The notes under the pieces: model-generated
What the model was told of the DNA's origin: nothing
Seen by the model: only the letters and a program-made list of their open reading frames with translations
The model's database searches: none
Shown here: positions 29,331-37,976 of the stretch, piece after piece
Position numbering within the stretch: the stretch's first letter is position 1
Layout of the letters: each line of letters opens with the position of its first letter
Position numbers and translations under genes: made by a program
Origin: Acidimicrobiia bacterium
GTDB lineage: Bacteria > Actinomycetota > Acidimicrobiia > Acidimicrobiales > Aldehydirespiratoraceae
Direction of reading: 5' to 3'
NCBI GenBank assembly: GCA_022819505.1
Contig: JAJEHD010000010.1
Coordinates: 62,001-126,000, forward strand
DNA length: 64,000 bases

Positions 29331-30029
29331 TCAGATGGAATCCATGGTTGGTGGATCCACCACATGAGTAACGAGAATGCGACGGATTTCGCGCGCAGAC
29401 AGTATTACCTGACTGTTGGGCGAGAGCGTAACTGGTTCGCCGTCTGAGCCTACAATCGAAAGTGGTTGACCAAGCACAAGCTCGCGGTCTGGATGATCTT
29501 CTATATCGGTGTTGTACCACACTAGAGGACCCGCCACATAGCTACCGTCCGCCAGGTGGCATTCAAGGTATGGATAGGTGTCGGTGTCCTTCGGCCTGTT
29601 AAGTTCGAAGTAGCGATGCCAGACTGACTCATCCGATAATGCGGGGGCGAACTGAGCCGCAAGGTGCCTAATAGGCCAGACACGACACGCGAAGGCCACC
29701 GCGAGCACGGACGAGACAGCCAGCACACCCATTGCCCATGCTCCTATATAAGCAAGTCTCGCGTTGCTCTCAAGCAAGTATCCCCTCGAATCACGTAGAA
29801 TCTCCACAATGCTCGGCGAGTGATCCCCGAACCACGGCACCCACTGAAGAACTCCGTACAGTGCCAGCGTCAAGGTGTTCACCACGACGGCGACGACGAG
29901 TAGATTGGCCCCCTCAACCACTGTTGAGACTGGGCGCGTAGGGACCGTTCGTCGCCTAACTGCGTAATAGCAATAGCCGGGAATCAGTGCATAGACAGCA
30001 ACAAGGAGCCCTATCAGGGTGCTCGGCAT
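29331..30029 (-). CDS. DUF6338 membrane protein
   Basis: A 232-residue protein whose start, MPSTLIGLLVAVYALIPGYCYY, fits the DUF6338 family as I know it. Predicted helices are at about 4-22, 41-61 and 93-113; the C-terminal half is soluble and ends with a beta-rich domain (ECHLADGSYVAGPLVWYNTD). DUF6338 proteins are widespread in actinobacteria, without a known function, often near restriction or other defence genes. The gene is clearly AT-richer than its flanks, a sign of acquisition. It starts 24 bases after a 42-codon proline-rich ORF, and both probably come from the promoter at 30189-30216. It converges with the methyltransferase gene. Confidence 0.75.
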   Translation of the reverse strand: MPSTLIGLLVAVYALIPGYCYYAVRRRTVPTRPVSTVVEGANLLVVAVVVNTLTLALYGVLQWVPWFGDHSPSIVEILRDSRGYLLESNARLAYIGAWAMGVLAVSSVLAVAFACRVWPIRHLAAQFAPALSDESVWHRYFELNRPKDTDTYPYLECHLADGSYVAGPLVWYNTDIEDHPDRELVLGQPLSIVGSDGEPVTLSPNSQVILSAREIRRILVTHVVDPPTMDSI

Positions 30030-30053
30030 CCGCTGGGCGTACTATCGCTGGGC

Positions 30054-30182
30054 CTAGTTGTTTCCGCTTGGAGGCTTCGGCGGAGTGCTCGCAGGGGGCG
30101 GAGGCGGGGGCGCGTTCGTAGGCGCCCTGCCACGCTTTGACACATTCCCCTCTGCGCGAGGTCGCGTCTGGTGTTCGGTCAT
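30054..30182 (-). CDS. 42-residue proline-rich microprotein upstream of DUF6338
   Basis: ATG at 30182 to TAG at 30054. The peptide begins MTEHQTRPRAEGNVSKRG and ends with a run of six prolines and PPKPPSGNN; it has no hydrophobic segment and should be a disordered cytosolic protein. It is supported by a good promoter just upstream whose -10 lies 6 bases from the ATG, and by the DUF6338 gene only 24 bases downstream on the same strand. I recall short Pro-rich ORFs in front of other DUF6338 genes, which would make this a conserved pair, but that needs a database check. Confidence 0.6.
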   Translation of the reverse strand: MTEHQTRPRAEGNVSKRGRAPTNAPPPPPPASTPPKPPSGNN

Positions 30183-30188
30183 GGGTTG

Positions 30189-30216
30189 AGCCTACCAGAC
30201 GGCCTCTGACGGGCAA
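30189..30216 (-). promoter_or_regulatory. Promoter for the microprotein-DUF6338 pair
   Basis: Read leftward: TTGCCC (30216-30211), a 16-base spacer, TAGGCT (30194-30189), then 6 bases to the ATG at 30182. The transcript should be leaderless or nearly so. Confidence 0.45.
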
Positions 30217-30223
30217 GGGCTCG

Positions 30224-31234
30224 CTAGCTCTCGTAGCCGTCGGGGTGGCGCTGGGTGAAGTTCCAGTGGTCGGCCAGCATCTCATGCAGGCCGCGGCGGG
30301 CCTGCCAGCCGAGCTCGTCGCGGGCTCGGGTGCAGTCGGCCCAGGAGGCCTCAACGTCGCCGGGCCGGCGCCCGGACAACTCGAACGGGATGGGCCTGCC
30401 GACCGCATCGCCGGCCGCGGCCAGCATCTGGAGCACGGTGGTGCCCGCGCCGGTGCCCAGGTTGAAAACCCGGCTGCTCGCCGGCGCGATTTCGGCATCC
30501 AGGGCGGCCACGTGGCCCTCGGCCAGGTCCATGACGTGCACGTAGTCCCTCACCGCGGTGCCGTCAGCCGTGGAGTAGTCGGCGCCGTACACATCCAGCC
30601 GCTCGAGCCGGCCGGTGGCGACCTGCATGATCCGGGGCACGAGGTTGGCCGGCTCCCCCGAAGGGTCCTCCCCTATCAGGCCCGACGGGTGCGCGCCGAC
30701 CGGGTTGAAGTAGCGCAGCATGACCGCGGTCAGCCCCGACGCGGCCGCGGCGTCGGCCAGGATGCGCTCGCCCATCAGCTTGGTCTCGCCGTAGGGGCTC
30801 TCCGGCACGGTCGGCGAGTCCTCGGTGACCGGCAGCACCGACGTCGACCCGTACACGCTGGCCGATGAGCTGAAGACCAGCCGCCGGACGCCCCGATCGA
30901 TCGCCGCGGCAGCCAGCGCGATCGTCGACCCGAGATTGCTGCGGTAGTAGCCCAAAGGGTCACGCACCGACTCGGCCACACTCTTGCGGGCCGCAAAGTG
31001 GATCACCGAATCGATCCGGTGCTGGCCGAAGACCGCGTCCAACACATCCGGATCGCCGACATCCCCCTCGACAACCGGCAGGTCCGGCCGGGTGAGGCTC
31101 CGGATCGGGTCGATCACTGAGCGGGAGGCGTTGGAGAAGTCGTCCAGGATGACCGGGTCCCGGCCCGCGTCGTGAAGCGCGACGGTGGTGTGGCTGCCGA
31201 TGTAGCCCGCACCCCCGGTGACCAGCGTCGCCAT
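30224..31234 (-). CDS. galE: UDP-glucose 4-epimerase
   Basis: NAD-dependent interconversion of UDP-glucose and UDP-galactose in the cytosol. The 336 residues include the cofactor loop TGGAGYIGSH at 6-15, HFAARKSVAESV around 79-90, SSSASVYG at 122-129 and the catalytic Y148/K152 (SPYGETK), with YFNPVGAHPSG in the second half, all typical of GalE. The ATG overlaps the stop of the nucleotidyltransferase gene by one base (TGATG). It is the last gene of the leftward polysaccharide operon that also carries UDP-glucose dehydrogenase, so UDP-galactose and UDP-glucuronate precursors are both made from this locus. Confidence 0.95.
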   Translation of the reverse strand: MATLVTGGAGYIGSHTTVALHDAGRDPVILDDFSNASRSVIDPIRSLTRPDLPVVEGDVGDPDVLDAVFGQHRIDSVIHFAARKSVAESVRDPLGYYRSNLGSTIALAAAAIDRGVRRLVFSSSASVYGSTSVLPVTEDSPTVPESPYGETKLMGERILADAAAASGLTAVMLRYFNPVGAHPSGLIGEDPSGEPANLVPRIMQVATGRLERLDVYGADYSTADGTAVRDYVHVMDLAEGHVAALDAEIAPASSRVFNLGTGAGTTVLQMLAAAGDAVGRPIPFELSGRRPGDVEASWADCTRARDELGWQARRGLHEMLADHWNFTQRHPDGYES

Positions 31235-32244
31235 CAGACGCCCCGCGGCACCCTGGCGTCGGACAGAGCCGCCCCCGGCGCCACCTCGAAACGCTCCCCC
31301 ACAAGCGTCCCGTCGGTCACCCGGGCACCCCGGCCCACGGTCGCGCCCGAACCGACCACAGAGTCGAGGACGGTGGCGCCCGCCTCGATCACCGCGCCCG
31401 AATGGACCGACGAACCCCGCACCACCGAGCCGGCCCCCACCACCGCCCCGGCCATCACGACACTGCGCTCGATCACAGCTTCGGGATCGACCGAGGCATC
31501 CGCCGACACCCCAGCGACCGCCGGCCCGCGCCGGCCGTCAAGCAGGTCGAGCTGGACCCTCAGGTAGGTCTGGGGAGTGCCGGCATCGACCCAGTAGGTG
31601 TTGTGCCGCAGAGCCCACAGCGTGCCGTCGGTGACCATCGCCGGGAAGACCTCTCGCTCCACCGACACCCGGCGCCCGGGCCCGATCCGATCGATCACCG
31701 AGGGCTCCATCAGATAGGTCCCCGCGTTGATCCAGTTGCTCGGCGCAGGGGGCTCCGGCTTCTCCAGGAAGGCGCTCACCCGACCATCGGGATCGGTCAC
31801 CACGACCCCGTAGCGGGACGGATCGTCCACCTCGATCAGGTGGATCGTGGCCTCGGCACCGGCCGAGCGATGCAGGCGCAGCATCTCGCCGACGTCTAGA
31901 TCAGTGATCACATCGCCGTTGGCCACCAGGAACGTGCCCCCGGAGGCACCCATCTCCGACATCTCGTACGCGAAGCGGATAGCGCCGGCGGTGTCGAGCG
32001 GCTCGGGTTCCACGACTCCGACGAACTCCACTCCCGCGCAGCGCCCGTCGGTGTAGGCGGCCTGGAAGGCGTCGTCGTGGTAGCCCAGGGCCAGGACCAC
32101 CCGGTCCACGCCGTGGCGGGCCAGACCGGACACGGCGTGCTCGATCATGGGCCGGTCCAGCACCGGGAGCATCTGCTTGGGGGTGGTCAGCGTCAGCGGC
32201 CGCAGCCGGGTGCCGAAACCCCCGACGAGCAGGATCGCCTGCAC
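31234..32244 (-). CDS. Sugar-1-phosphate nucleotidyltransferase (mannose-1-P guanylyltransferase-like)
   Basis: A 336-residue cytosolic enzyme that activates a sugar 1-phosphate with an NTP. The N-terminal Rossmann-like domain begins ILLVGGFGTRLRPLT (about 4-18) followed by PKQMLPVLDRPMIEH, the nucleotide-binding signature. VANGDVITDLD around 106-116 supplies the metal-binding Asp. From about residue 245 there are left-handed beta-helix hexapeptide repeats (AVIERSVVMAGAVVGAGSVV and further units). This architecture is shared by actinobacterial GDP-mannose pyrophosphorylase and some glucose-1-phosphate thymidylyltransferase-like enzymes. GDP-mannose supply fits the manA, manB and gmd genes elsewhere in the window. 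Confidence 0.85.
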   Translation of the reverse strand: MQAILLVGGFGTRLRPLTLTTPKQMLPVLDRPMIEHAVSGLARHGVDRVVLALGYHDDAFQAAYTDGRCAGVEFVGVVEPEPLDTAGAIRFAYEMSEMGASGGTFLVANGDVITDLDVGEMLRLHRSAGAEATIHLIEVDDPSRYGVVVTDPDGRVSAFLEKPEPPAPSNWINAGTYLMEPSVIDRIGPGRRVSVEREVFPAMVTDGTLWALRHNTYWVDAGTPQTYLRVQLDLLDGRRGPAVAGVSADASVDPEAVIERSVVMAGAVVGAGSVVRGSSVHSGAVIEAGATVLDSVVGSGATVGRGARVTDGTLVGERFEVAPGAALSDARVPRGV

Positions 32245-32259
32245 CTCGGCGCCTGCTCT

Positions 32260-33006
32260 CTATTCCTCGGGCGGGGCGTCCGTCGGGTCGAGGTCGGTTT
32301 CCGGCCCGGTGGAGACCAGGTTCCCCGCCGATGCCCCGAAGGCTATCTGGAGGCGGTCCTCCGGCGGCGGCGGCACATCGGCGCCTGCAGGCACCCGGGC
32401 GAAGGTGAACGCCTCCAGATCGCCCAGCAGGCGGATGTCGGAGAAGTCGTCGGTGTATTCCTCGGCCGGCTCGTACAGGTCAACCAGCCCCGTGACGGGC
32501 TCGTCGCCACCGGGCGCCGCCGGATCGATCCGGGCGAATCGCACGGCCCGGATCACGGTCGGCTCACCGTTGCAGTCGGACCCCGCCTCCAGCACGCCGA
32601 TGCCGGGGCCGCTGATCTCGTCGTCGGTGACCCTCGCCCCCATGGACTCGAAGAACACGTCAAGCTGGGCGTCCTCACCCGAAGCTGAGCTGTTCCACGG
32701 GTGGATGTGGATCACCCCGTCCTGGTGCGAGTGGATGCCGTCGGGGTCGGCGGCGCTGGTGAAGGCGGGCAGGAACCGGTCGCAGTCGTAGATTGCGTAG
32801 GCCGAGTGCCAGTGGTCGTTGCCCACCCTCGGCGCGGCCGCCGGAGCCCGCGAGGACCGGGCGAAGATCACCAGCGCCACACCGAGGATGACAACAGCCC
32901 CGAGAATGAGCGGGAAGCCCAGCTCGCGGCGCTCGCGGCCGCCCTTGGGCGCGGCGGCCGCCCGGGCGGCCCGCTGGACCTTCTTGGAAGAACTCGGCTT
33001 GGCCAC
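32260..33006 (-). CDS. Membrane-anchored protein with a histidine-rich ectodomain, unknown family
   Basis: A 248-residue protein with a basic N-terminus, one membrane segment at about 31-49 and an outward-facing domain. The ectodomain opens with NDHWHSAYAIYDC (63-75) and continues with GIHSHQDGVIHIHPW (90-104), placing H65, H67, H92, H94, H100 and H102 close together; C75 and a later SDCNGE cysteine could form a disulfide. The HxH spacing looks like a metal site, possibly cupin-like, but I recognise no family. The C-terminal tail is acidic and Pro-rich. It lies 15 bases upstream of the nucleotidyltransferase and 31 downstream of a GT4 in the polysaccharide operon. Confidence 0.6.
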   Translation of the reverse strand: MAKPSSSKKVQRAARAAAAPKGGRERRELGFPLILGAVVILGVALVIFARSSRAPAAAPRVGNDHWHSAYAIYDCDRFLPAFTSAADPDGIHSHQDGVIHIHPWNSSASGEDAQLDVFFESMGARVTDDEISGPGIGVLEAGSDCNGEPTVIRAVRFARIDPAAPGGDEPVTGLVDLYEPAEEYTDDFSDIRLLGDLEAFTFARVPAGADVPPPPEDRLQIAFGASAGNLVSTGPETDLDPTDAPPEE

Positions 33007-33037
33007 GGGCCGTCACGCTATCGGCTCACACCGGATC

Positions 33038-34270
33038 TCAGTGACGGCTCAGTTCGGAGAACAGCGCCTCGTAGGCTCCCGCGGCCGTCTGCGGAGACAT
33101 GCATCTCTCAACGTAGGCCCGGCCGCGCCGTCCCATTGTGGCGCGCCCGCCGGGGTCGTCGATCAGCGCGGCGACCGCGGCATCGAAGGCAGGCTGGTCG
33201 CCGGGAGCAACCGCGACGCCGCAGCCGGCCTCGTCGATCATGCGGGGCAGCTCCGTGTCGGGGTCGACCGACGCCACCACCGGGCGGCCCGCGGCCAGGA
33301 TCGAGTAGATCTTGGAGGGAACGCTCGAGCGGGCCAGTCCCTCGCGCAGTACTACCACGTGGATGTCGGCCGACGCCAGAACCTCGTCGAGGCGCTCGGC
33401 CGGCTGGTAGCCGACAAACACCAGGTTGGGCAGCCCGGCCGCCGACGCCTCCAGCGCGGGACGAGCCGAGCCCTCGCCGTTGACCACGAACACGATGTCG
33501 TCGCGGTGGCGGTGCGCCCGGGCCGCTTCCACCATCAGGTCGAGCGGCTGCGAGAAGCCGACGTTGCCCGCGTACATCACGACGGTCCGGTCCCCCAGGC
33601 CGTGCTCGGCCCGGTATGCGGTGTCGCGGCTGCGGGGGCGGATCCGGGATGTGTCGACGAAGTTGGGGATCACTCGCACCGATCCGGACCGGCCGGTGTC
33701 GAGCTTGGCGGCCACGTTGTCCCTCATGTCGGAGGACAGAACGGTCACCGCCGCGGCTCGGTGGTAGATGAACCGCTCGAGGCGGCGAGCCGCGGCCACC
33801 AGTCGCCGGCCCCTGATGGCCCCGGTGTCGATGGCTGCGTCCGGAAAAATGTCCTGCAGGTTGAACACGAGCGGCACCCGCCAGCGGCGGGCCGCGGCCC
33901 AGCCGGCCAGTCCCAGCGTTACCGGCGGCGACATCGCCAGCACCGCGTCGGGCCGGTCCCGCGCCACGACCGCGGTAGCGGTGGCCAGCGCGGTGAAGCC
34001 CGCGAACCCGGCGGCGCGGGCCGCGACGCTCCCCTTCGCCGTCGGGAACGGGTGGACCCTGGTGACCTTGACCCCGCCGCGGGCGATCCCCGGTCGCACC
34101 GGGCGCCCCCGCCAGTCGGGCTCCACCCGGTGCTGGCGATACCAGGGAAGGGAGGTGACGACCCGGATCTCGTGGCCCCGGCGAGCCAGCTCGGAAACGA
34201 TGGCGGTCATGACCTCGCCGGTGGGGGCGACGTCGGGGGCGTAGTGCGGGCAGAGGACGAGCAGCCTCAC
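33038..34270 (-). CDS. GT4 glycosyltransferase, WbuB-like
   Basis: A 410-residue GT-B retaining glycosyltransferase. The GTG at 34270 overlaps the stop of the upstream GT4 gene (GTGA), and the protein opens directly with the first strand RLLVLCPHYAPDVAPTGE. The stretches SPPVTLGLAG and LQDIFPDAAID in the N-terminal domain are like WbuB, a fucosaminyl transferase of O-antigen assembly. The C-terminal nucleotide-binding half has MYAGNVGFSQPLD and LREGLARSSVPSKIYSILAAG in place of the usual EGF/EAMA motif. It probably adds one sugar to the lipid-linked repeat made by this operon. Donor unknown. Confidence 0.85.
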   Translation of the reverse strand: MRLLVLCPHYAPDVAPTGEVMTAIVSELARRGHEIRVVTSLPWYRQHRVEPDWRGRPVRPGIARGGVKVTRVHPFPTAKGSVAARAAGFAGFTALATATAVVARDRPDAVLAMSPPVTLGLAGWAAARRWRVPLVFNLQDIFPDAAIDTGAIRGRRLVAAARRLERFIYHRAAAVTVLSSDMRDNVAAKLDTGRSGSVRVIPNFVDTSRIRPRSRDTAYRAEHGLGDRTVVMYAGNVGFSQPLDLMVEAARAHRHRDDIVFVVNGEGSARPALEASAAGLPNLVFVGYQPAERLDEVLASADIHVVVLREGLARSSVPSKIYSILAAGRPVVASVDPDTELPRMIDEAGCGVAVAPGDQPAFDAAVAALIDDPGGRATMGRRGRAYVERCMSPQTAAGAYEALFSELSRH

Positions 34271-35415
34271 AGGGCCGGCTCCACGGCCTGACCGGCCGCG
34301 GCCCGCCAGGCCTCCAGCAGCCGGCCGGCCGCTTGCTCGGGAGCGAAGTCCGCGGCCCGGGACAGGCCCAGGTCCACCTGCTCGCGGATCCGGGATGATC
34401 CCGACTGCGTCTCGGACAGCGCGTCGACCCATCCGTCGACGTCGTCCGGATCAACAAGGGTGCCGCACTCGCCCACTACCTCCGGGAGCGCGGTCGTGTC
34501 GGCGGCTATGACCGGGGTTCCCGAGTGCATCGCCTCCAACACCGGCAGGCCGAAGCCTTCGTAGCGCGACGGGAAGGCGACCGCGCTGGCGCCCGACATC
34601 AGCGAGGCGAGCCTGGCGTCGTCCACCCATCCCAGGTGGACCACGCCGGGGGTGCGGGCCGCCTGCTCGGCCACCTGAGCGTGGGCACGGCCCCGGGCCC
34701 CGGTCAGCACCAGCTGGACGTCGGGGTGACGGGCCCGGACGGCCGCGTGGGCCACCAGGAGGGTGGCGTGGTTCTTGTGCGGATATGTGGCCGCCGGGTA
34801 CAGCACGAAGGGCTGCTTGACAGGACTCCCGGACGGTTCGGCCACCGACCCGGTCGCGCCGGTGGAGGATCGGGGGCGGGCGTAGGTGGGCGGCACCACC
34901 CGGATGCGCCCGGCCGGCACCGACAGCCGTTCCGACAGCCGGTCGGCCACCCACTGCGACGGCACGGTCACCAGGTCGGCAGAGCGGACGCTGCGAGGCA
35001 CGGCCCAGCCGAGATACCGGCGCTTCATCGCCGAGAAGTTGGCGGGAAGGTCCAGCGGCTGTATGTCGTGGACCGTCAGCACCGACACGCCGAACCGTCG
35101 AGCCGGGAGCCGGCCGCCGAAGTGGTGCACGATGTCGAACCCGGTCGACAGGCGGGCCAGCCAGGTCGACTCGACCACGGCCCGCCGCACCCGGCTGTCG
35201 GGCCTCCAGGAGGCCTCATGCCACGGCGGCGAGGCCAACTCCGGATGAGCGGCTCGCACACCCGCCATGGACGCCAGCTCCAGCTCCACGGCGGGGGCCT
35301 GATCCGGGATCTGCGACGCCACCGCGGCCAGCAGCCTGGTGGCGTAGGGCTCGGCCCCTCCGACCTGTGCGGGCACGACCGAGCACAGGTTCGCCAGCAC
35401 CCGCAGAGGAGTCAT
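34267..35415 (-). CDS. GT4 glycosyltransferase (mannosyltransferase-like)
   Basis: A 382-residue GT-B retaining glycosyltransferase. The N-terminal half has the glycine loop VVPAQVGGAEPYATRLL and HDIQPLDLPANFSAMK. The donor half carries VLYPAATYPHKNHATLL, LGWVDDARLASLMSGASAVAFPSRYEGFGLPVLEAM, with the EGFGLPVLE catalytic/nucleotide-binding signature (E-x7-E), and a GGAEPYATR-like acceptor site. Such enzymes usually transfer mannose or rhamnose from GDP or dTDP donors. It overlaps the next GT4 by 4 bases and lies 81 bases after the third GT4, within one operon. Confidence 0.85.
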   Translation of the reverse strand: MTPLRVLANLCSVVPAQVGGAEPYATRLLAAVASQIPDQAPAVELELASMAGVRAAHPELASPPWHEASWRPDSRVRRAVVESTWLARLSTGFDIVHHFGGRLPARRFGVSVLTVHDIQPLDLPANFSAMKRRYLGWAVPRSVRSADLVTVPSQWVADRLSERLSVPAGRIRVVPPTYARPRSSTGATGSVAEPSGSPVKQPFVLYPAATYPHKNHATLLVAHAAVRARHPDVQLVLTGARGRAHAQVAEQAARTPGVVHLGWVDDARLASLMSGASAVAFPSRYEGFGLPVLEAMHSGTPVIAADTTALPEVVGECGTLVDPDDVDGWVDALSETQSGSSRIREQVDLGLSRAADFAPEQAAGRLLEAWRAAAGQAVEPAL

Positions 35416-35496
35416 GGCGCGCTCGGTACCCGCGACTCGGCGCGGGTGCCCGGGCCGGTCGCGCTACGGCCCCGCGAACCGGTCATGACGAGCTCC

Positions 35497-36591
35497 TCAC
35501 CTACGGGCCTGCTCATAGGCGCTCCGCACGCCGGCCGCGGTGGCGCTCCAGCTGAACGCCGTGGCCCGGGTCCGGGCCGCGGCCGAGCGCCGGGAGTGCT
35601 CCGCGTCGTCGTCCACCACCGCGTCGACGGCCGCTGCCAACGCCTCGACGTCGGCCGGGTCCACCACCGACGCCGGGTCGGCGCACACCTCCTCGGTGGC
35701 GGTTCCGGCGCTGGTCACCACGGGCGTGCCCTGAGCCATGGCCTCCAGGACGGGCAGTCCGAAGCCCTCCATCAGGCTCGGGTAGACGAACACCCGAGCA
35801 GCCGCGTACAGGGCGGGCATGTCCCGCTGGGGGACGAAGCCGAGGCGGATGACCGTGCAGGCCGCGCCGGCAACGAGCTCGGCCGCGTCGAGGCCCCAGC
35901 CGTCGGGGCCGGCCAGCACCAGCGGCACGGCGGTAGAGGTGCGCTCCGCGGCGCGCAACAGCCCGGTCAGATTCTTGCGGGGCTCCGCGGTGCCGACCCA
36001 CAGCGCGAAGACGTCAGGCAGGCAGTAGCGGGCCCGCACCGCGTCGATCTCGGCAGCGCCGGCCGTGACCGCGGCAGCCGCCAGCGGCACCACCCGGATC
36101 CGCTCGGGGCCCACGCCGTGAGCGTGCAGGTCGTCCGCCGTCGCGTGGGACGGCGCTATCACCACCGCGGCTTGGGCCCGGGCCAGATGGAACCCCCGGG
36201 TGGCGAAGCGCACACCCCGGCGGGTGAACCACTCGGGCCGGCTCAGGAAAGCCAGGTCGTTGACGGTCACGACCAGCCCGGCCCGGCCCGGTGGGGGCAC
36301 CACTCCCCCGGTGGCGTGGACCACGTCCACCGGTCCCGCCAAGCGCTGGACCGACGGCGCCCGCAGGCGGTGCCAGGCGTCATAGAGCGCCCTCCGGGGC
36401 AGCGGCGCGTGACGGACCGGAATCGAGGGACCGAGCCCTTCCGCCGGCGGGTGGCGGTGGCGGGCCGCAATGCCCACCAAGTCGACGTCGCCCCTTGCGG
36501 CCAGCGCGTCGAGGGTGCGGGCCGCGGCGACCGCGGTGCCCCCCGGCACCCGATGCCAGCACTGCTCCACCACCGCGGCCACCCGAATCAT
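35497..36591 (-). CDS. GT4 glycosyltransferase
   Basis: From the ATG at 36591 it has 364 residues; a longer frame upstream overlaps nothing useful and lacks homology. It is a GT-B enzyme with WHRVPGGTAVAAART near residue 12-26 (glycine-rich acceptor loop), VVTVNDLAFLSRPEWF, IAPSHATADDL, then WVGTAEPRKNL, LGFVPQRDMPALYAAARVFV and PSLMEGFGLPVLEAMAQGTPV, the E-x7-E signature. It is closely related in design to the neighbouring GT4, and together with the WbuB-like enzyme gives three consecutive transferases. It lies between the UDP-glucose dehydrogenase gene and the second GT4. Confidence 0.86.
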   Translation of the reverse strand: MIRVAAVVEQCWHRVPGGTAVAAARTLDALAARGDVDLVGIAARHRHPPAEGLGPSIPVRHAPLPRRALYDAWHRLRAPSVQRLAGPVDVVHATGGVVPPPGRAGLVVTVNDLAFLSRPEWFTRRGVRFATRGFHLARAQAAVVIAPSHATADDLHAHGVGPERIRVVPLAAAAVTAGAAEIDAVRARYCLPDVFALWVGTAEPRKNLTGLLRAAERTSTAVPLVLAGPDGWGLDAAELVAGAACTVIRLGFVPQRDMPALYAAARVFVYPSLMEGFGLPVLEAMAQGTPVVTSAGTATEEVCADPASVVDPADVEALAAAVDAVVDDDAEHSRRSAAARTRATAFSWSATAAGVRSAYEQARR

Positions 36592-36637
36592 TAGGCCGAG
36601 TCTCCCACGCGAGGGACCGGCATTCGCGGCCGGCGCG

Positions 36638-37960
36638 CTAATCGTTATCGCCGCGCAGGCCGAGCCCGCTGTAGGTGAAGCCGAGACGCGCCAGTGCCGC
36701 CCGGTCCAGCATGTTGCGGGCGTCAACAACATGGCGCTGGGCCATGACGCCGGCGATCCGGGCGAAGTCGAGCCGGCGGAACTCGTCCCACTCGGTTGCC
36801 ACCACCAGCGCGGAGGCCTGGTCACAGGCCGTGTAGGCGTCGGCGGTGATCGAGATGCCGGCGGCCTCGGCGGCCGGGCTGGCCGAAACCGCAGGATCGA
36901 AGGCCCGGACAACTGCGCCGGCGGCGGTCAACCGTCGGGCGATCTCGAGGGCGGGCGAGTCCCGGGTGTCGTCGGTGCCGGCCTTGAAGGCCAGACCGAA
37001 CAGCGCGATCCGGGCGCCGTCCATCCGCACCCGGCGGGCCACCTTGTCGACGATCCTGTCGAACTGCTCGTCGTTGGCTGCCACCACGCTGCGCAGCAGT
37101 CTGTAGTCGTAGCCGGCCTCCGCGGCTGCGGCGACGAGGGCCCTGGTGTCCTTGGGCAGGCACGAACCGCCCCAGCCCGGTCCTGGCTTCAGGTATTCGC
37201 GCCCTATACGGGGGTCGTAACCCATGCCGGCGAGAACGTCGTTCACGTCGGCACCCACCGCTTCGCACAAGGCTGCCACCGAGTTCGTGAACGACAGCTT
37301 CATGGCCAGGAACGCGTTGGCGGCGTACTTGGTGGTCTCCGCGGAGGCGAGGTCGGTGATCAGCATCGGCGCGTCGAGCCCGGCGAACAGGCCGGCCACC
37401 CGCTCGGCGACAGAGGCGTCGTCGGCCCCCACCACAACCCGGGCCGGATTGAGGAAATCGCTCACCGCCGACCCCTGGCGCAAGAACTCAGGATTGGAGG
37501 CCACCGCAACATCGGCGCGACCCAGGACCCGGTGCAGCATCACCGAGGTTCCCGCCGGCGCGGTGGACTTGTTCACCACCACCGCTCCCGGCTTCAGGCT
37601 CGGACCTATCTCGGAGGCGGCGGCCTCCAGGTAGCTGAGGTCGGTGCCGCCCTGGGAGTTCGACGGTGTGGGAACGCACAGGTACACGAAGTCGGCCCGG
37701 GCTGCCGCGTCGGCGGAGCCCAGGACGAAGGAGAGCCGATCTGCATCCAGGCCGGACTTCACGAGATCGGCCAGCCCGGGCTCGCGAATCGGAACCTCGC
37801 CCCGCTGCAGCGCGGCGATCCTGGTGCCGTCGACATCGGTGCAGACGACGCGGTGGCCGAGCTCCGCCAGACATGCGGCGGTGGTGAGCCCCACATAGCC
37901 GGCCCCGATGACGGCGATCGCCGTCGGCGGGCCGGACCTGTCGACGCCGTCGGCACCCAT
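36638..37960 (-). CDS. UDP-glucose 6-dehydrogenase
   Basis: Two-step NAD-dependent oxidation of UDP-glucose to UDP-glucuronate. From the ATG at 37960 it has 440 residues. The first Rossmann domain has AVIGAGYVGLTTA (16-28); VPTPSNSQGGTDLSYLEAA and KSTAPAGTSVML follow; the catalytic cysteine is C267 within GGSCLPKDTRAL; and GLAFKAGTDDTRDSPAL marks the C-terminal domain. The sequence fits UGD rather than GDP-mannose or UDP-ManNAc dehydrogenases, although the family is hard to split by eye. It supplies a uronic acid for the polymer assembled by the adjacent GT4 enzymes. The LCP gene ends 16 bases upstream. Confidence 0.9.
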   Translation of the reverse strand: MGADGVDRSGPPTAIAVIGAGYVGLTTAACLAELGHRVVCTDVDGTRIAALQRGEVPIREPGLADLVKSGLDADRLSFVLGSADAAARADFVYLCVPTPSNSQGGTDLSYLEAAASEIGPSLKPGAVVVNKSTAPAGTSVMLHRVLGRADVAVASNPEFLRQGSAVSDFLNPARVVVGADDASVAERVAGLFAGLDAPMLITDLASAETTKYAANAFLAMKLSFTNSVAALCEAVGADVNDVLAGMGYDPRIGREYLKPGPGWGGSCLPKDTRALVAAAAEAGYDYRLLRSVVAANDEQFDRIVDKVARRVRMDGARIALFGLAFKAGTDDTRDSPALEIARRLTAAGAVVRAFDPAVSASPAAEAAGISITADAYTACDQASALVVATEWDEFRRLDFARIAGVMAQRHVVDARNMLDRAALARLGFTYSGLGLRGDND

Positions 37961-37976
37961 CACCGGCCGGCCCGGA

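Noticed and set aside
21932..30182. The restriction block as an integrative element.
   Set aside because: No integrase, transposase, terminal repeats or tRNA junction is visible, so I call it only an accessory/defence block.
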